Positions 8,187 through 16,217 of a DNA stretch of 35,131 nt are shown one piece after another; within the stretch, counting starts at the first letter, position 1, and every line of letters begins with the position of its first letter. Below the pieces are notes generated by a model that was not told the DNA's origin, ran no database searches, and was given only the letters and a program-made list of their open reading frames with translations. Origin of the DNA: Pseudomonadota bacterium (GTDB taxonomy: Bacteria; Desulfobacterota; Desulfobacteria; Desulfobacterales; Desulfobacteraceae); contig JAHJLN010000232.1 in NCBI GenBank assembly GCA_018821715.1, positions 1 to 35,131 on the forward strand, read 5' to 3'. The position numbers and the translations under genes were made by a program.

Positions 8187-9155
8187 TCAACGTTGAAATT
8201 TTCTTCGATATTCAACAGGTAAAAGCCCGGTATGCTTTCGAAAGATTTTTCGGAAAAAATTAGAGTCTTCATATCCCACCAAATATGAAATTTCATCAAA
8301 ATTCATCTGACTGGTTTCAAGAAAAATCCGGCTGGTTTCAACTCTGACTCGATGCAGATAGGATATCGGTGTATACCCTGTGTTTGCTTTGAATCGACGT
8401 TCAAATGTGCGGCGGCTCATTCCAAACTGTCTTGCTGTCAGTTCAGGATTGAATTCACTGGCTGGATTTTTTTCAAGCCGCTCCTGGATCTCTTTTATCT
8501 CTTTGTCTGTGTGGGCTTTATTATGCTTTAACATACAATATGGTGCCTGGCTGTTTCTGCCATAATCATGGATCATCGCTTTTGAGCTTTCAATGGCTGT
8601 TGTTTTGCTGCATAACCGTTCGATTAAATAAACGGAAAGATCAATGTAAGAATTACAGGCACCTGAACACAATAATCGACCTTCATCCGTGATAATTTGA
8701 TCCGGTTTCAGCTCAACTTCAGGATATCGTCTGGTAAATTCATCGGCAAACCCCCAGTGGGTGGTAGCGGATTTCCCATCTAAAAGTCCTGTTTCGGCAA
8801 GGAAAAAAGACCCCACACAGATACTTGCAATGATAGCACCTTTTTCATAATGACAGGTGATCCAGTCCAATAATTTCCTGTTTGACTCAAGGGTGGCAAA
8901 ATCCGCAAACGATGAAATGATAATCACATCTGTTTTTTTAATGTCCAAGGCACTGGCGTGGGGAGATATGTTAACCGCATTAAACCCTCTAACAGACTCC
9001 CCTGTTTCAGTTACAATACAAACATCAAAATAGGGCCATTGTTCTTTTCCCATAATATAATTATAGGTTACACCTGCCTGGCAGAAAATATCCATCGTAC
9101 CCATGACAGATGAGGAGAGCGCATTGTCCAATGCTAAAATAGTAATACTTATCAT
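8187..9155 (-). CDS. GlxA-type transcriptional regulator (DJ-1/PfpI domain plus AraC helix-turn-helix)
   Basis: This 322-residue regulator has an N-terminal DJ-1/PfpI-like (glutamine-amidotransferase-fold) domain. The nucleophile-elbow cysteine is in GAIIASICVGSFFLAETG (C113), followed by LLDGKSATTHWG. The C-terminal AraC/XylS DNA-binding domain occupies about residues 225-320, with two helix-turn-helix units (LTARQFGMSRRTFERRFK and FDEISYLVGYEDSNFFRKIF). Such proteins often control amine or amino acid metabolism, the N-terminal domain probably sensing a ligand. It is divergent from the transglutaminase-like gene across about 100 bp, so that gene is the most likely target; the broken PLP-lyase gene lies convergent on its other side. 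Confidence 0.92.
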   Translation of the reverse strand: MISITILALDNALSSSVMGTMDIFCQAGVTYNYIMGKEQWPYFDVCIVTETGESVRGFNAVNISPHASALDIKKTDVIIISSFADFATLESNRKLLDWITCHYEKGAIIASICVGSFFLAETGLLDGKSATTHWGFADEFTRRYPEVELKPDQIITDEGRLLCSGACNSYIDLSVYLIERLCSKTTAIESSKAMIHDYGRNSQAPYCMLKHNKAHTDKEIKEIQERLEKNPASEFNPELTARQFGMSRRTFERRFKANTGYTPISYLHRVRVETSRIFLETSQMNFDEISYLVGYEDSNFFRKIFRKHTGLLPVEYRRKFQR

Positions 9156-9259
9156 AATATTGACGATATAAGCATATAATATGTCGTTATTGCCTGTTCA
9201 ACTCAGCATAAACATAATTTAACATATTGGCAATGCTAACTTTTTAAAAGGAAAAAATC
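9156..9259. promoter_or_regulatory. Divergent control region between the AraC-type regulator and the transglutaminase-like gene
   Basis: This AT-rich 104-bp gap serves two divergent genes. It contains an inverted pair ATTGCC (9189-9194) and GGCAAT (9229-9234) and an imperfect palindrome near 9163-9186 (ACGATAT...ATATGTCGT). These are candidate sites for the adjacent regulator; no confident -35/-10 was fixed. Confidence 0.35.
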
Positions 9260-9988
9260 ATGGACAATAAATTTTTGGAAACGACTTATTACTGCAACCA
9301 TCAACATCCCAGTATCCATTCTTTATCACGGGAATTGGTAAAAAATACCGAGAATGAACTTCAATTCATTAAAAAAGCGTTTCATTATATCCGGGATGAA
9401 ATCCGGTTTGGCGGTGATATCTGGAAGGTAAGGGCCTCGGAGACATTACAAAAAAAATTCGGGCCCTGCTATGGTAAAAACGTTTTGTTTATGGCCATTT
9501 TAAGAAACAAGGGAATCCCTTGTCATCTTGCTGCAAATCCAATGTGCAGAACATTTGCAAAACCCAATGCAGGATCTGCTCATATCTTTTTTTCAAATCC
9601 TTTTATACATTGCTTTACAAAAGTAAAATGCAATGATCAGTGGATCCATCTTGATCCTACATTGGATAAAGACAACTATGATGTATTTTTCAAACCAATG
9701 GGTGTGAACTGGAACATTTGTTGGGACTCCAATGGAATGGCACCGCTTTATAATGAATCCATCATAGGAACCAGTCTTGTTTTTGATGACATTGATACAG
9801 CCTTGAAATCAAATCTCAATTCATGGTTTATATTCAAGCATGAACCCGTTTTCCTGTTGAAACTCTGGCTTTGGATGGGGAATCGAACCATGTGGGGGAA
9901 AATTGATAAAACACTTAAAAAATCCGGTATTAAAAAAACAGCAACCCCTGTTGCCCAAGCCGGAGTCCGATATCCCAGGATTGAATGA
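9260..9988 (+). CDS. Transglutaminase-like (papain-fold) protein
   Basis: A 242-residue protein with a transglutaminase-like core. The catalytic triad is visible: C70 in KKFGPCYGKNVLFMA, H117 in PFIHCFTKVKC and D132 in WIHLDPTLD. The segment AILRNKGIPCHLAANP matches the conserved helix and strand after the nucleophile. There is no signal peptide, so it probably acts in the cytoplasm as a protease, amidase or acyltransferase; bacterial members rarely crosslink proteins. It has AAAAGGA before the ATG and is divergent from the GlxA/AraC regulator. The C-terminal 60 residues, with WFIFKHEPVFLLKLWLW, are hydrophobic and of unknown role. The substrate is unknown. Confidence 0.82.
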   Translation: MDNKFLETTYYCNHQHPSIHSLSRELVKNTENELQFIKKAFHYIRDEIRFGGDIWKVRASETLQKKFGPCYGKNVLFMAILRNKGIPCHLAANPMCRTFAKPNAGSAHIFFSNPFIHCFTKVKCNDQWIHLDPTLDKDNYDVFFKPMGVNWNICWDSNGMAPLYNESIIGTSLVFDDIDTALKSNLNSWFIFKHEPVFLLKLWLWMGNRTMWGKIDKTLKKSGIKKTATPVAQAGVRYPRIE

Positions 9989-10193
9989 TTGATGCGTCTG
10001 CTGTACTGATCTGCCGTATACGATCATATATCTAGTCATAGGTATAAAGATTGCTATTATAGCCCCCCAGTCCAAAAGGCTTCATATTCATGCCGATATC
10101 TCCGATCTTGGTAATAGATGCATCAGACTCTGGTCTGTCTGATAAGGAGGGCCGTTGTGGATACGAAAATCCAACCCTGGTTTCATTGGGTCA
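9989..10193. other. Intergenic gap with a short minus-strand open frame
   Basis: No supported gene. On the minus strand a frame reads ASITKIGDIGMNMKPFGLGG then YNSNLYTYD before a stop near 10034, which looks coding-like and may be the tail of a lost gene. No start, ribosome site or family could be assigned. Confidence 0.25.
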
Positions 10194-11312
10194 TTAACGC
10201 TTGGTGGTTGATGCTTTTGTTAAATCCACTATTTTTTTTTCCAGGTAATCTTTTGTTTCGTATCTTGAAATTTCCATCAGTTTTTTGGTAATGTCCGACA
10301 ACCTATCCATTTGTGCCTGAATTTTACTGATGTTTGAATATAGTGGGTGATCCTTGGAAATATCCATTAAGATAAGATCGAAATACCCTTGAATGCTCAT
10401 CAGCGGCTGGTTCATTTCATGACAAACCGCACCGGATAATTCAAGAACCCCTTGCAGTCGGTCTTTCTCTCTGATCATCTCTTCTGATTGTCTTCTGGAA
10501 GTAACATCGGTTAGCACGGAAATTCTTTGGTCCTTTAAAAAAGAAGACCTGAATTCTATATATTTTATTTGATTGTTTTTACAGGTTATTTTAAATTCGC
10601 GATCCATTCCCAAACCAAGATGATTGCTGTCATTTACCCATGTTTCAATCACCTTTTTTCGATATTCTTTGTCTGGATATGCTTTCTTGAACCAGTCTTC
10701 TTTAGTGGGAACATCTTTAAGCGTATACCCGGTGATTTTTGTAAAATATGGATTCACATACAGGTATTTTCCATTATTATCAATTAATGCTATTCCATGG
10801 GGGGTGCTCTCAAGAATGGTTGAAAGGGTTTCCTTTTCTTTCTGGCGGGCTTTTTCTATCTGCTTTCGATGGGTAATATCATGCCAGACAGTATGGACTA
10901 TTTTTTTACCGTCCTTGCCGGAACCTGTTGTCAGAAGAACCTCAACGGGAAAAATGTCTCCATTTGCCCTGATGAGATCCCATTCAAATCTATGGCTTCC
11001 TTTTTTCAGAGCAAGATCTATCATTTCTTTTGATTTTGTGAAGAAGTTCTTGCCATCCGGCTGATTGTCAGGGGATAATTCCGAAGGATGTTTTTTAAGA
11101 AGTTCGGCTTTGCTAGCGTAACCCAAAATATCCACGGCTGCAGGATTACAGTCAACAACAGTTTTGTCTTCAATTATAAAAATGGCATCTTTGGATTTTT
11201 CAAACAAAATACGATATTTTTCATTGTTTTCCAGCGCTGGATATTTTTTAATGTCTTTTTCTAATTTAAAAATTCGGTGTTCCAAGTCTTCATAAGTTGG
11301 TTTTTCTGTCAT
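10194..11312 (-). CDS. PAS-PAS-HisKA sensor protein lacking the kinase ATPase domain
   Basis: A 372-residue cytoplasmic sensor. A short coiled N-terminus (MTEKPTYEDLEHRIFKLEKD) precedes two PAS domains (about 33-150 and 165-275) and a HisKA dimerisation domain with the phospho-acceptor H298 in VCHEMNQPLMSIQGYFD. The protein ends about 75 residues later at YETKDYLEKKIVDLTKAS, with no N, G1 or G2 boxes, so the HATPase_c domain is absent. The next bases after the stop hold no continuation. ATG 11312 is chosen over GTG 11327 because GGAGA (11321-11325) sits 8 nt upstream of it. It may act as a phospho-acceptor, a regulatory partner or a decoy dimer partner for a complete kinase encoded elsewhere. 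Confidence 0.85.
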   Translation of the reverse strand: MTEKPTYEDLEHRIFKLEKDIKKYPALENNEKYRILFEKSKDAIFIIEDKTVVDCNPAAVDILGYASKAELLKKHPSELSPDNQPDGKNFFTKSKEMIDLALKKGSHRFEWDLIRANGDIFPVEVLLTTGSGKDGKKIVHTVWHDITHRKQIEKARQKEKETLSTILESTPHGIALIDNNGKYLYVNPYFTKITGYTLKDVPTKEDWFKKAYPDKEYRKKVIETWVNDSNHLGLGMDREFKITCKNNQIKYIEFRSSFLKDQRISVLTDVTSRRQSEEMIREKDRLQGVLELSGAVCHEMNQPLMSIQGYFDLILMDISKDHPLYSNISKIQAQMDRLSDITKKLMEISRYETKDYLEKKIVDLTKASTTKR

Positions 11313-11462
11313 TAGAAAAATCTCCACTTTAAAATAAAGAAAGCGATCCAGATGATCCAGTGAAAATCAGCATACAAAATCTAACAGTGCAAGGCAAATT
11401 GAATTTATAAGGTAGTTAGCCTGTTTGGGATTGATTTGAAGAACCTTCATCTCTTCTTGTTT

Positions 11463-12515
11463 TTAATTGTCCCTTGTCATTACCAGCCGGAAACCAATAC
11501 GGTCTGTTCTCATTCCCGGTATGGAATTATCCCGGCCGGCGCATCGAAGCATTGAGGTATTATCTGCAAATGATCCTCCCCTGACAACCCGAGAAGATCC
11601 GTTTCCATCATAAACAGGGTTTTTCTTAACCTGTTTTGAATAGGTCCTCTTGTTATAAATATCCTGGCACCACTCTTTTACATTGCCTGCCATATCATAT
11701 AACCCAAGTTCATTTGGGGAAAAACTGCCAACTGGTGCAGTTTCACCATAAAAATTTTCTGAATTGCAGGTACCGCAGTTTGCATCCGGGCGATAGGAGT
11801 CTTTGCCCCAGAAAAAAATCACTTTTTCCCCACCATTTCGACAGGCATATTCCCATTGGGCTTCTGTGGGCAATGAAAATTTTCCAGTGCCTTTTGTGCC
11901 TAGAATTCGGATAAACTGTTGAATGTCATCAAAGGAGACATTTTCAACAGGCCGGCTTGAATCACTGTTAAACCGAGCAGGGTTTTTACCCATTAAATGG
12001 CGCCACTGTTTTTGAGTAACCTCATATTTCCCCATCCAGAACCCATCCAGGCAAACGCTATGATAAGGTGTTTCATCTTTGCTGCATTTTTCCTCTAAAG
12101 GGTTACACCCCATCTTGAAGCAGTCTTTTGGGATATAGACAAACTCCATTCCTGTGACAGGTTCTGTAAAGCTGTCTTTCCCGGAATATCTCGGCAAGGG
12201 CTCATCATCAAAAGATGCTTCACATTTTCCCGAGTATTTCCACAATTCCAGATCCTGCCAGATTTTTTCAGCCCGTTGGGAGCCGTTGTCATATGCTTTT
12301 TTAATCCAGCATTTGGCTTTGAATGGATCTTTCAATGTATCTTTTCCATTAAAATAAGCCATCCCTGTTTCGCACATGGCTTCAACATCCCCATTTCTTG
12401 CTGCCGAAAGCAGAGACGTAAGATTTGGTTGATCGTTGGCAAGAGAAAAACCTATGAAGAATAATACCAACAATACAGACCCGATGATTCTTTTCATGTT
12501 CCCTTTGTTTATCAT
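11463..12515 (-). CDS. Secreted protein with Sel1-like repeat and FGE-sulfatase (SUMF1) fold domain
   Basis: A 350-residue exported protein. After a signal peptide (MKRIIGSVLLVLFFIGFSLA, ending near SLAND) comes a Sel1/TPR-like stretch (about 30-95: AARNGDVEAMCETGMAYFNG, then AKCWIKKAYDNGSQRA). The C-terminal two thirds are an FGE-sulfatase domain with FVYIPKDCFKMGC, WMGKYEVTQKQWRHLMG, PVENVSFDD, FSLPTEAQWEYACRNGG, GLYDMAGNVKEWCQD, RVVRGGSF and DRIGFRLVM. True formylglycine-generating enzymes carry two catalytic cysteines near the C-terminus; only the cysteine in LRCAGRD is present here, so sulfatase activation is doubtful. A binding or structural role is more likely. ATG 12515 is kept; ATG 12497 (MKRII) has GGG only 3 nt ahead and is also possible. 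Confidence 0.85.
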   Translation of the reverse strand: MINKGNMKRIIGSVLLVLFFIGFSLANDQPNLTSLLSAARNGDVEAMCETGMAYFNGKDTLKDPFKAKCWIKKAYDNGSQRAEKIWQDLELWKYSGKCEASFDDEPLPRYSGKDSFTEPVTGMEFVYIPKDCFKMGCNPLEEKCSKDETPYHSVCLDGFWMGKYEVTQKQWRHLMGKNPARFNSDSSRPVENVSFDDIQQFIRILGTKGTGKFSLPTEAQWEYACRNGGEKVIFFWGKDSYRPDANCGTCNSENFYGETAPVGSFSPNELGLYDMAGNVKEWCQDIYNKRTYSKQVKKNPVYDGNGSSRVVRGGSFADNTSMLRCAGRDNSIPGMRTDRIGFRLVMTRDN

Positions 12516-12622
12516 TCTTGCAGTTTATTTGTCAGAAAAGCACCTGTCAAGAATAACTGCAAAAGGATCGATGTTTCGTTTTTTTGTAATGAGTTAAGCA
12601 GTTCAATTTTTTTTTGATTTTA

Positions 12623-12651
12623 TTGACAAATAGGATTAAATCCTATTTAAT
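12623..12651 (+). promoter_or_regulatory. Promoter and PerR/Fur-type operator of the perR-rbr unit
   Basis: The -35 TTGACA (12623-12628) and -10 TTTAAT (12646-12651) are separated by 17 nt. The spacer is filled by a perfect 10-1-10 inverted repeat (12628-12648): AAATAGGATT, central A, AATCCTATTT. An operator wedged between -35 and -10 is the classic arrangement for repression; the adjacent Fur-family protein is the obvious ligand. Confidence 0.85.
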
Positions 12652-12685
12652 ATCATAAATTAACTATAGTTGATGGAGAAGAAAG

Positions 12686-13120
12686 TTGGAGTTATTCTTT
12701 ACCAAATGCAAACAGCATCACCTTAAAATAACCCCCCAGCGGATTGCGGTTTATAAAGCCTTGAAAGATGCTGTGAATCATCCGTCTGCCGATGCGGTCC
12801 ACAAAAAGATAAAGAATGAGTTTCCCAATATTTCTCTGGATACCGTGAACAGGACGTTATTAACATTTTCAGAAATAAACATCATAGCGATTGTTGAAGG
12901 TCAAGGCGATCCAAGACGGTTTGATCCAAACCTTGATAGCCATCATCATTTTTATTGCCTTTCCTGCAATGAGATTTTTGATGTTTATGATGAGGCTTTA
13001 AACGCAATCAAAATTCCTGAAACCATTGAGAACAAGTTTACAATTACAGGCAAGCGCCTTTGTCTTCAAGGCTTTTGCAATAAGTGCAATTGCCGGGAAA
13101 AGGGAAAAAGGATTGCATAA
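12686..13120 (+). CDS. Fur-family peroxide-responsive repressor (PerR-like)
   Basis: A 144-residue Fur-superfamily regulator. The winged helix (LKITPQRIAVYKALKDA, then NISLDTVNRTLLTFSE) is followed by the dimerisation domain. Structural zinc ligands are C91/C94 (YCLSCNEIF) and C131/C134 (GFCNKCN). The regulatory-site residues H39, D84, the HHH at 86-88 and D99 align by eye with the PerR metal site; Asp rather than Glu at D99 favours PerR over Fur. The only in-frame start is TTG 12686, supported by GGAG at 12675-12678. It has a perfect palindromic operator in its own promoter and rubrerythrin directly downstream, so it probably represses peroxide-defence genes until oxidised. Confidence 0.9.
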   Translation: MELFFTKCKQHHLKITPQRIAVYKALKDAVNHPSADAVHKKIKNEFPNISLDTVNRTLLTFSEINIIAIVEGQGDPRRFDPNLDSHHHFYCLSCNEIFDVYDEALNAIKIPETIENKFTITGKRLCLQGFCNKCNCREKGKRIA

Positions 13121-13182
13121 ACCAAGCGTAAAAAACAGCATTATAACTGCATAACCATTGGTAGATTAAGGAGGAAAAATTT

Positions 13183-13758
13183 ATGGCAAGCGTAAAAGGA
13201 ACCCAGACTGAAAAAAACCTGTTAAAAGCATTTGCAGGGGAATCCCAGGCAAGAAACCGGTACACCTATTTTGCCAGTGCAGCAAAAAAGGAAGGCTTTA
13301 TTCAAATTTCTGATATTTTTGCAGAAACTGCAGACCAGGAAAAGGAACATGCAAAACGGTTTTTCAAATTTCTTGAAGGCGGAGAAGTTGAGATCATGGC
13401 TGCTTTTCCTGCCGGTGTCATCGGATCCACCCTTGAAAATCTGAAAGCAGCGGCAGCAGGAGAAGAATTTGAATGGACAAAACTGTATCCTGATTTTGCC
13501 GCGGCTGCCAGGGAAGAAGGCTTTGATGCCATTGCCATGGTGTTTGAAATGATTTCCGTGGCAGAAAAACAGCATGGGAAAAGATATGCCGACCTTGCTG
13601 TTAATATCGAAAATGGAACAGTGTTTAAAAAATCAAGCCCGGCAAAGTGGAGATGCAGAAACTGCGGATATGTTCATGAAGGTCAAGAGGCTATTGAGAT
13701 GTGTCCGGCTTGCGCCCATCCCAAGGCTCATTTTGAACTGCTGGCTGAAAACTGGTAG
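13183..13758 (+). CDS. rbr: Rubrerythrin
   Basis: A non-haem diiron peroxidase that reduces hydrogen peroxide in anaerobes, with electrons from rubredoxin-type donors. The 191-residue protein has an N-terminal ferritin-like four-helix domain with the diiron ligands in LLKAFAGESQARNRY (E20), DQEKEHAKR (E53, H56) and SVAEKQHG (E128, H131). A C-terminal rubredoxin-like FeS4 site is at C158/C161 (CRNCGY) and C174/C177 (CPACAH). An excellent AAGGAGG site precedes ATG 13183. It lies 62 nt after the PerR-like gene with no terminator between, so both are probably read from the PerR-controlled promoter. Confidence 0.97.
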   Translation: MASVKGTQTEKNLLKAFAGESQARNRYTYFASAAKKEGFIQISDIFAETADQEKEHAKRFFKFLEGGEVEIMAAFPAGVIGSTLENLKAAAAGEEFEWTKLYPDFAAAAREEGFDAIAMVFEMISVAEKQHGKRYADLAVNIENGTVFKKSSPAKWRCRNCGYVHEGQEAIEMCPACAHPKAHFELLAENW

Positions 13759-13784
13759 CACCTGGTCTTTTTCTGCAGGATTTT

Positions 13785-13836
13785 AAGGGGCCACAGCTTT
13801 TAATGAATCATCAAAAGCTGTGGCCCCTTATTTTTT
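13785..13836 (+). terminator. Rho-independent terminator after rubrerythrin
   Basis: A perfect 17-bp stem (13785-13801 with 13813-13829, core GGGGCCACAGC) with an 11-nt loop is followed by ATTTTTT. It ends the perR-rbr transcript. Confidence 0.95.
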
Positions 13837-13854
13837 CTGGGCGGTATTGATTAA

Positions 13855-13883
13855 TTGACAAAGAATGAAGAAGAACATATATT
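13855..13883 (+). promoter_or_regulatory. Sigma-70-type promoter of the trxA operon
   Basis: TTGACA (13855-13860), a 17-nt spacer and TATATT (13878-13883), 45 nt ahead of the trxA ATG. No palindromic operator was seen here, so the thioredoxin genes do not obviously share the PerR site. Confidence 0.75.
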
Positions 13884-13928
13884 TACAGGATATTTTTAAA
13901 CTATAACCACAAATTTAGGACGGTTGTC

Positions 13929-14255
13929 ATGGCACAAAATATAATTGAAATTGATGATGATTCCTTTGAGGAGATAATTCTCAAATCAGATAAACCGGTA
14001 ATGGTAGATTTCTGGGCGCCCTGGTGCGGTCCCTGTAAGGCCATTGCTCCGACGGTTGAGGCGCTTGAAAAAGAATATGGTGACAAGATGACGTTTGTAA
14101 AAGTCAATGTGGATGAAAATCCGATCAGTCCCAGTAAATATGGTGTTCAGGCAATTCCCACCCTCATTTTCTTTAAAAACGGAGAAATAGCAGATCAGAT
14201 CACCGGCATGGTTGCCAAAGAAAAACTTGAAGAAACCATCAAAGGGATCTTGTAA
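13929..14255 (+). CDS. trxA: Thioredoxin
   Basis: A 108-residue cytoplasmic thiol-disulfide reductant. The redox motif WCGPC (C33, C36) lies in VDFWAPWCGPCKAIAP, and the cis-proline is in QAIPTLIFF. Length and fold are standard. It is 12 nt upstream of trxB, which encodes the reductase that regenerates it with NADPH, so the two form a complete disulfide-reducing unit. Confidence 0.97.
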   Translation: MAQNIIEIDDDSFEEIILKSDKPVMVDFWAPWCGPCKAIAPTVEALEKEYGDKMTFVKVNVDENPISPSKYGVQAIPTLIFFKNGEIADQITGMVAKEKLEETIKGIL

Positions 14256-14267
14256 GGAGAGGGTATA

Positions 14268-15188
14268 ATGACAAAGACGGACTATGACCTTGTAATTATC
14301 GGTGCAGGCCCTGCCGGCCTGACAGCAGGAATCTATGCTGCCAGGGCAAGGATGAAAGTCCTTGTTTTGGAAAAAACCGTACCCGGCGGTCAGATTCTGG
14401 TAACCGACTGGATAGAGAACTATCCGGGTTTCCCCGAAGGCATTTCCGGATATGATCTTGCCGAAAAAATGAGAATCCAGGCCCAGGACCTGGGATTAAA
14501 GATTGAAACAGCAGAGGTCCATTCCCTCAATCTTTCCGGGGAATTAAAAGAGATCGTTCTAAAAGACAGTCGCATCACCGCTAAAAGTCTTATTATTGCA
14601 TCCGGCGCATCGCCGAGATATCTTGGCATCGGCGAGGACAGGTTCATCGGAAAAGGCGTTTCTTTTTGTGCCACTTGTGATGCCCCTTTTTTCAAGGAAA
14701 AAACAGTTGTTGCTGTTGGCGGTGGAGATACGGCAGTCCAGGAAGCCATCTTTTTGACAAAATTTGCAAAAAAAGTATATCTGGTTCACAGGAGAGACGA
14801 GCTTCGAGCCGCAAAAATACTCCAGGAAAGAGCCTTTGCCAATGATAAGATTGAGATGATCTGGGACAGTGTGCCAACCGGAATAGAAGGCTTTTTTGGG
14901 GTAGAAGGCGTTAAAATAAAAAATGTAAAAACCAATGAAGAAAGAACTATAAAGGCTGACGGCTGTTTCATCTGGATCGGTATTTTGCCAAACACCTCAT
15001 TTTTAAATGATGCCGTCAAAACAGATGAATTTGGATTTATTCTTGCAGACGCAACAATGCAGACATCCGTACCCGGCGTATTTGCTGCCGGTGATGTAAG
15101 AGATACCCCGTTACGGCAGATATCAACCGCCGTAGGGGATGCTGCTATTGCTGCTGTGTGTGCTGAACATTTTATTGAGAACCTATAA
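14268..15188 (+). CDS. trxB: Thioredoxin reductase
   Basis: A flavoprotein that transfers electrons from NADPH to thioredoxin. The 306-residue low-molecular-weight type shows the FAD motif IIGAGPAGLTAG (about 10-20), redox-active C134/C137 (SFCATCDAPFF), the NADPH-binding GGGDTAVQEA and HRRDELRA, and the C-terminal FAD motif GVFAAGDVRD. The HRRxxxR pattern supports NADPH rather than a ferredoxin donor. AAGGAG precedes ATG 14268. It sits between trxA and bamD with minimal gaps. Confidence 0.97.
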   Translation: MTKTDYDLVIIGAGPAGLTAGIYAARARMKVLVLEKTVPGGQILVTDWIENYPGFPEGISGYDLAEKMRIQAQDLGLKIETAEVHSLNLSGELKEIVLKDSRITAKSLIIASGASPRYLGIGEDRFIGKGVSFCATCDAPFFKEKTVVAVGGGDTAVQEAIFLTKFAKKVYLVHRRDELRAAKILQERAFANDKIEMIWDSVPTGIEGFFGVEGVKIKNVKTNEERTIKADGCFIWIGILPNTSFLNDAVKTDEFGFILADATMQTSVPGVFAAGDVRDTPLRQISTAVGDAAIAAVCAEHFIENL

Positions 15189-15190
15189 TT

Positions 15191-15841
15191 ATGAAAAAGT
15201 TATTTGTAGTTTTGACGATGATCGTACTGCTTAGTGGATGTTCTTTATTTGAATCTTCACATGACATGGGAAAAAGTGCTGAAGAACTGGCTTCTGAAGG
15301 AGCTTCCGCCTTTATTTCAGAAGATTATAAAACAGCCATAAAAGCATATACAGATCTTAAGGACTGGTATCCGTTCAGCCGGTATGCCAGCTTGGCCGAA
15401 CTTAAAATTGCGGATGCGCATTTCAGTCTTGAAGAGTATGATGAAGCCATCCTCGGCTATGAAGAATTTGAAAAAATGCACCCCAAAAACGACGCCATCC
15501 CATATGTTATTTACAGGACCGGGCTTTCCTGGTTTAACCAATTGGGTACAGTGGACAGGGATCACACGCCGGCGAAAAACAGCCTGATTCAGTTCAACCG
15601 CCTTATGGATCAATTCCCTGAAAATGAGTATGCCAAACCTGCAAAGGAAAATATTAAAAAGTGTTTGGACAACCTTTCCGGACATGAACTTTATGTGGCC
15701 AATTATTATATGAAAGCAAAAAAATATAAAGCTGCATTAAAAAGATACGAATATATTGTTGAAAATTATCCAGAGTCAAAAGAAAGCAAAGAAGCAATGA
15801 TTAAAATTCCTGAGTGCAGGGCTTTGGCAAATAAAAATTAA
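15191..15841 (+). CDS. bamD: Outer membrane protein assembly factor BamD (lipoprotein)
   Basis: An outer-membrane lipoprotein of the Bam complex that inserts beta-barrel proteins. The signal peptide ends with the lipobox LLSGC (C17 lipidated). The remainder is TPR-like, with repeats such as [32 protein letters not shown] and [19 protein letters not shown], characteristic of the YfiO/BamD family. At 216 residues it is slightly shorter than the E. coli protein, as in many Desulfobacterota. It starts 2 nt after trxB, so it is part of the trx operon. Confidence 0.92.
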   Translation: MKKLFVVLTMIVLLSGCSLFESSHDMGKSAEELASEGASAFISEDYKTAIKAYTDLKDWYPFSRYASLAELKIADAHFSLEEYDEAILGYEEFEKMHPKNDAIPYVIYRTGLSWFNQLGTVDRDHTPAKNSLIQFNRLMDQFPENEYAKPAKENIKKCLDNLSGHELYVANYYMKAKKYKAALKRYEYIVENYPESKESKEAMIKIPECRALANKN

Positions 15842-15927
15842 AAAATTCTTTACTTTTATTTGGTTTTGAGGTATTGATTCCAGGTTATTTTTTTTGTTAT
15901 AAAGATTTTTCTTTTAGGAGTATAAAA

Positions 15928-16122
15928 ATGTCGAAAGAATGTGCAATCTGCGGGAAAAAACCACTGGTCGGCAACAATGTCAGCCATGCCCATAATTTGA
16001 ATAAGAGAAGATTTAATCCAAACCTTCAAAGAGTTCGTGCCCTTATTAAAGAAGGGTGTGTTAGAAAAATAGATGTGTGCACCAGCTGTATTAAAGCAGG
16101 AAAAGTAACCAAAGCCGCATAA
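15928..16122 (+). CDS. rpmB: 50S ribosomal protein L28
   Basis: A 64-residue protein of the large ribosomal subunit. The frame is open further upstream, but TAGGAG at 15915-15920 places the start at ATG 15928 ([20 protein letters not shown]). It is the zinc-binding C+ form, with CAIC near the N-terminus and CTSC near the C-terminus. [14 protein letters not shown] is the L28 signature. It is followed by a strong terminator. Confidence 0.97.
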   Translation: MSKECAICGKKPLVGNNVSHAHNLNKRRFNPNLQRVRALIKEGCVRKIDVCTSCIKAGKVTKAA

Positions 16123-16163
16123 GCCGCCTCTTTTTTGTTCAGTTTAAGTTAACCAAAGATTCC

Positions 16164-16205
16164 GGTTCGGGCAATGCTGTCATGCTATGCCCGAACCTTT
16201 TTTTG
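16164..16205 (+). terminator. Rho-independent terminator after rpmB
   Basis: The 10-bp stem GGTTCGGGCA (16164-16173) / TGCCCGAACC (16188-16197) is followed by a T7 run. The opposite orientation has no T-tail, so it stops only the plus-strand transcript facing the convergent PhoH-like gene. Confidence 0.92.
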
Positions 16206-16217
16206 TTTAACCTGCAT

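Noticed and set aside
11463..12515. Genuine formylglycine-generating enzyme for sulfatases
   Set aside because: The fold fits, but one catalytic cysteine is missing and there is no sulfatase nearby.
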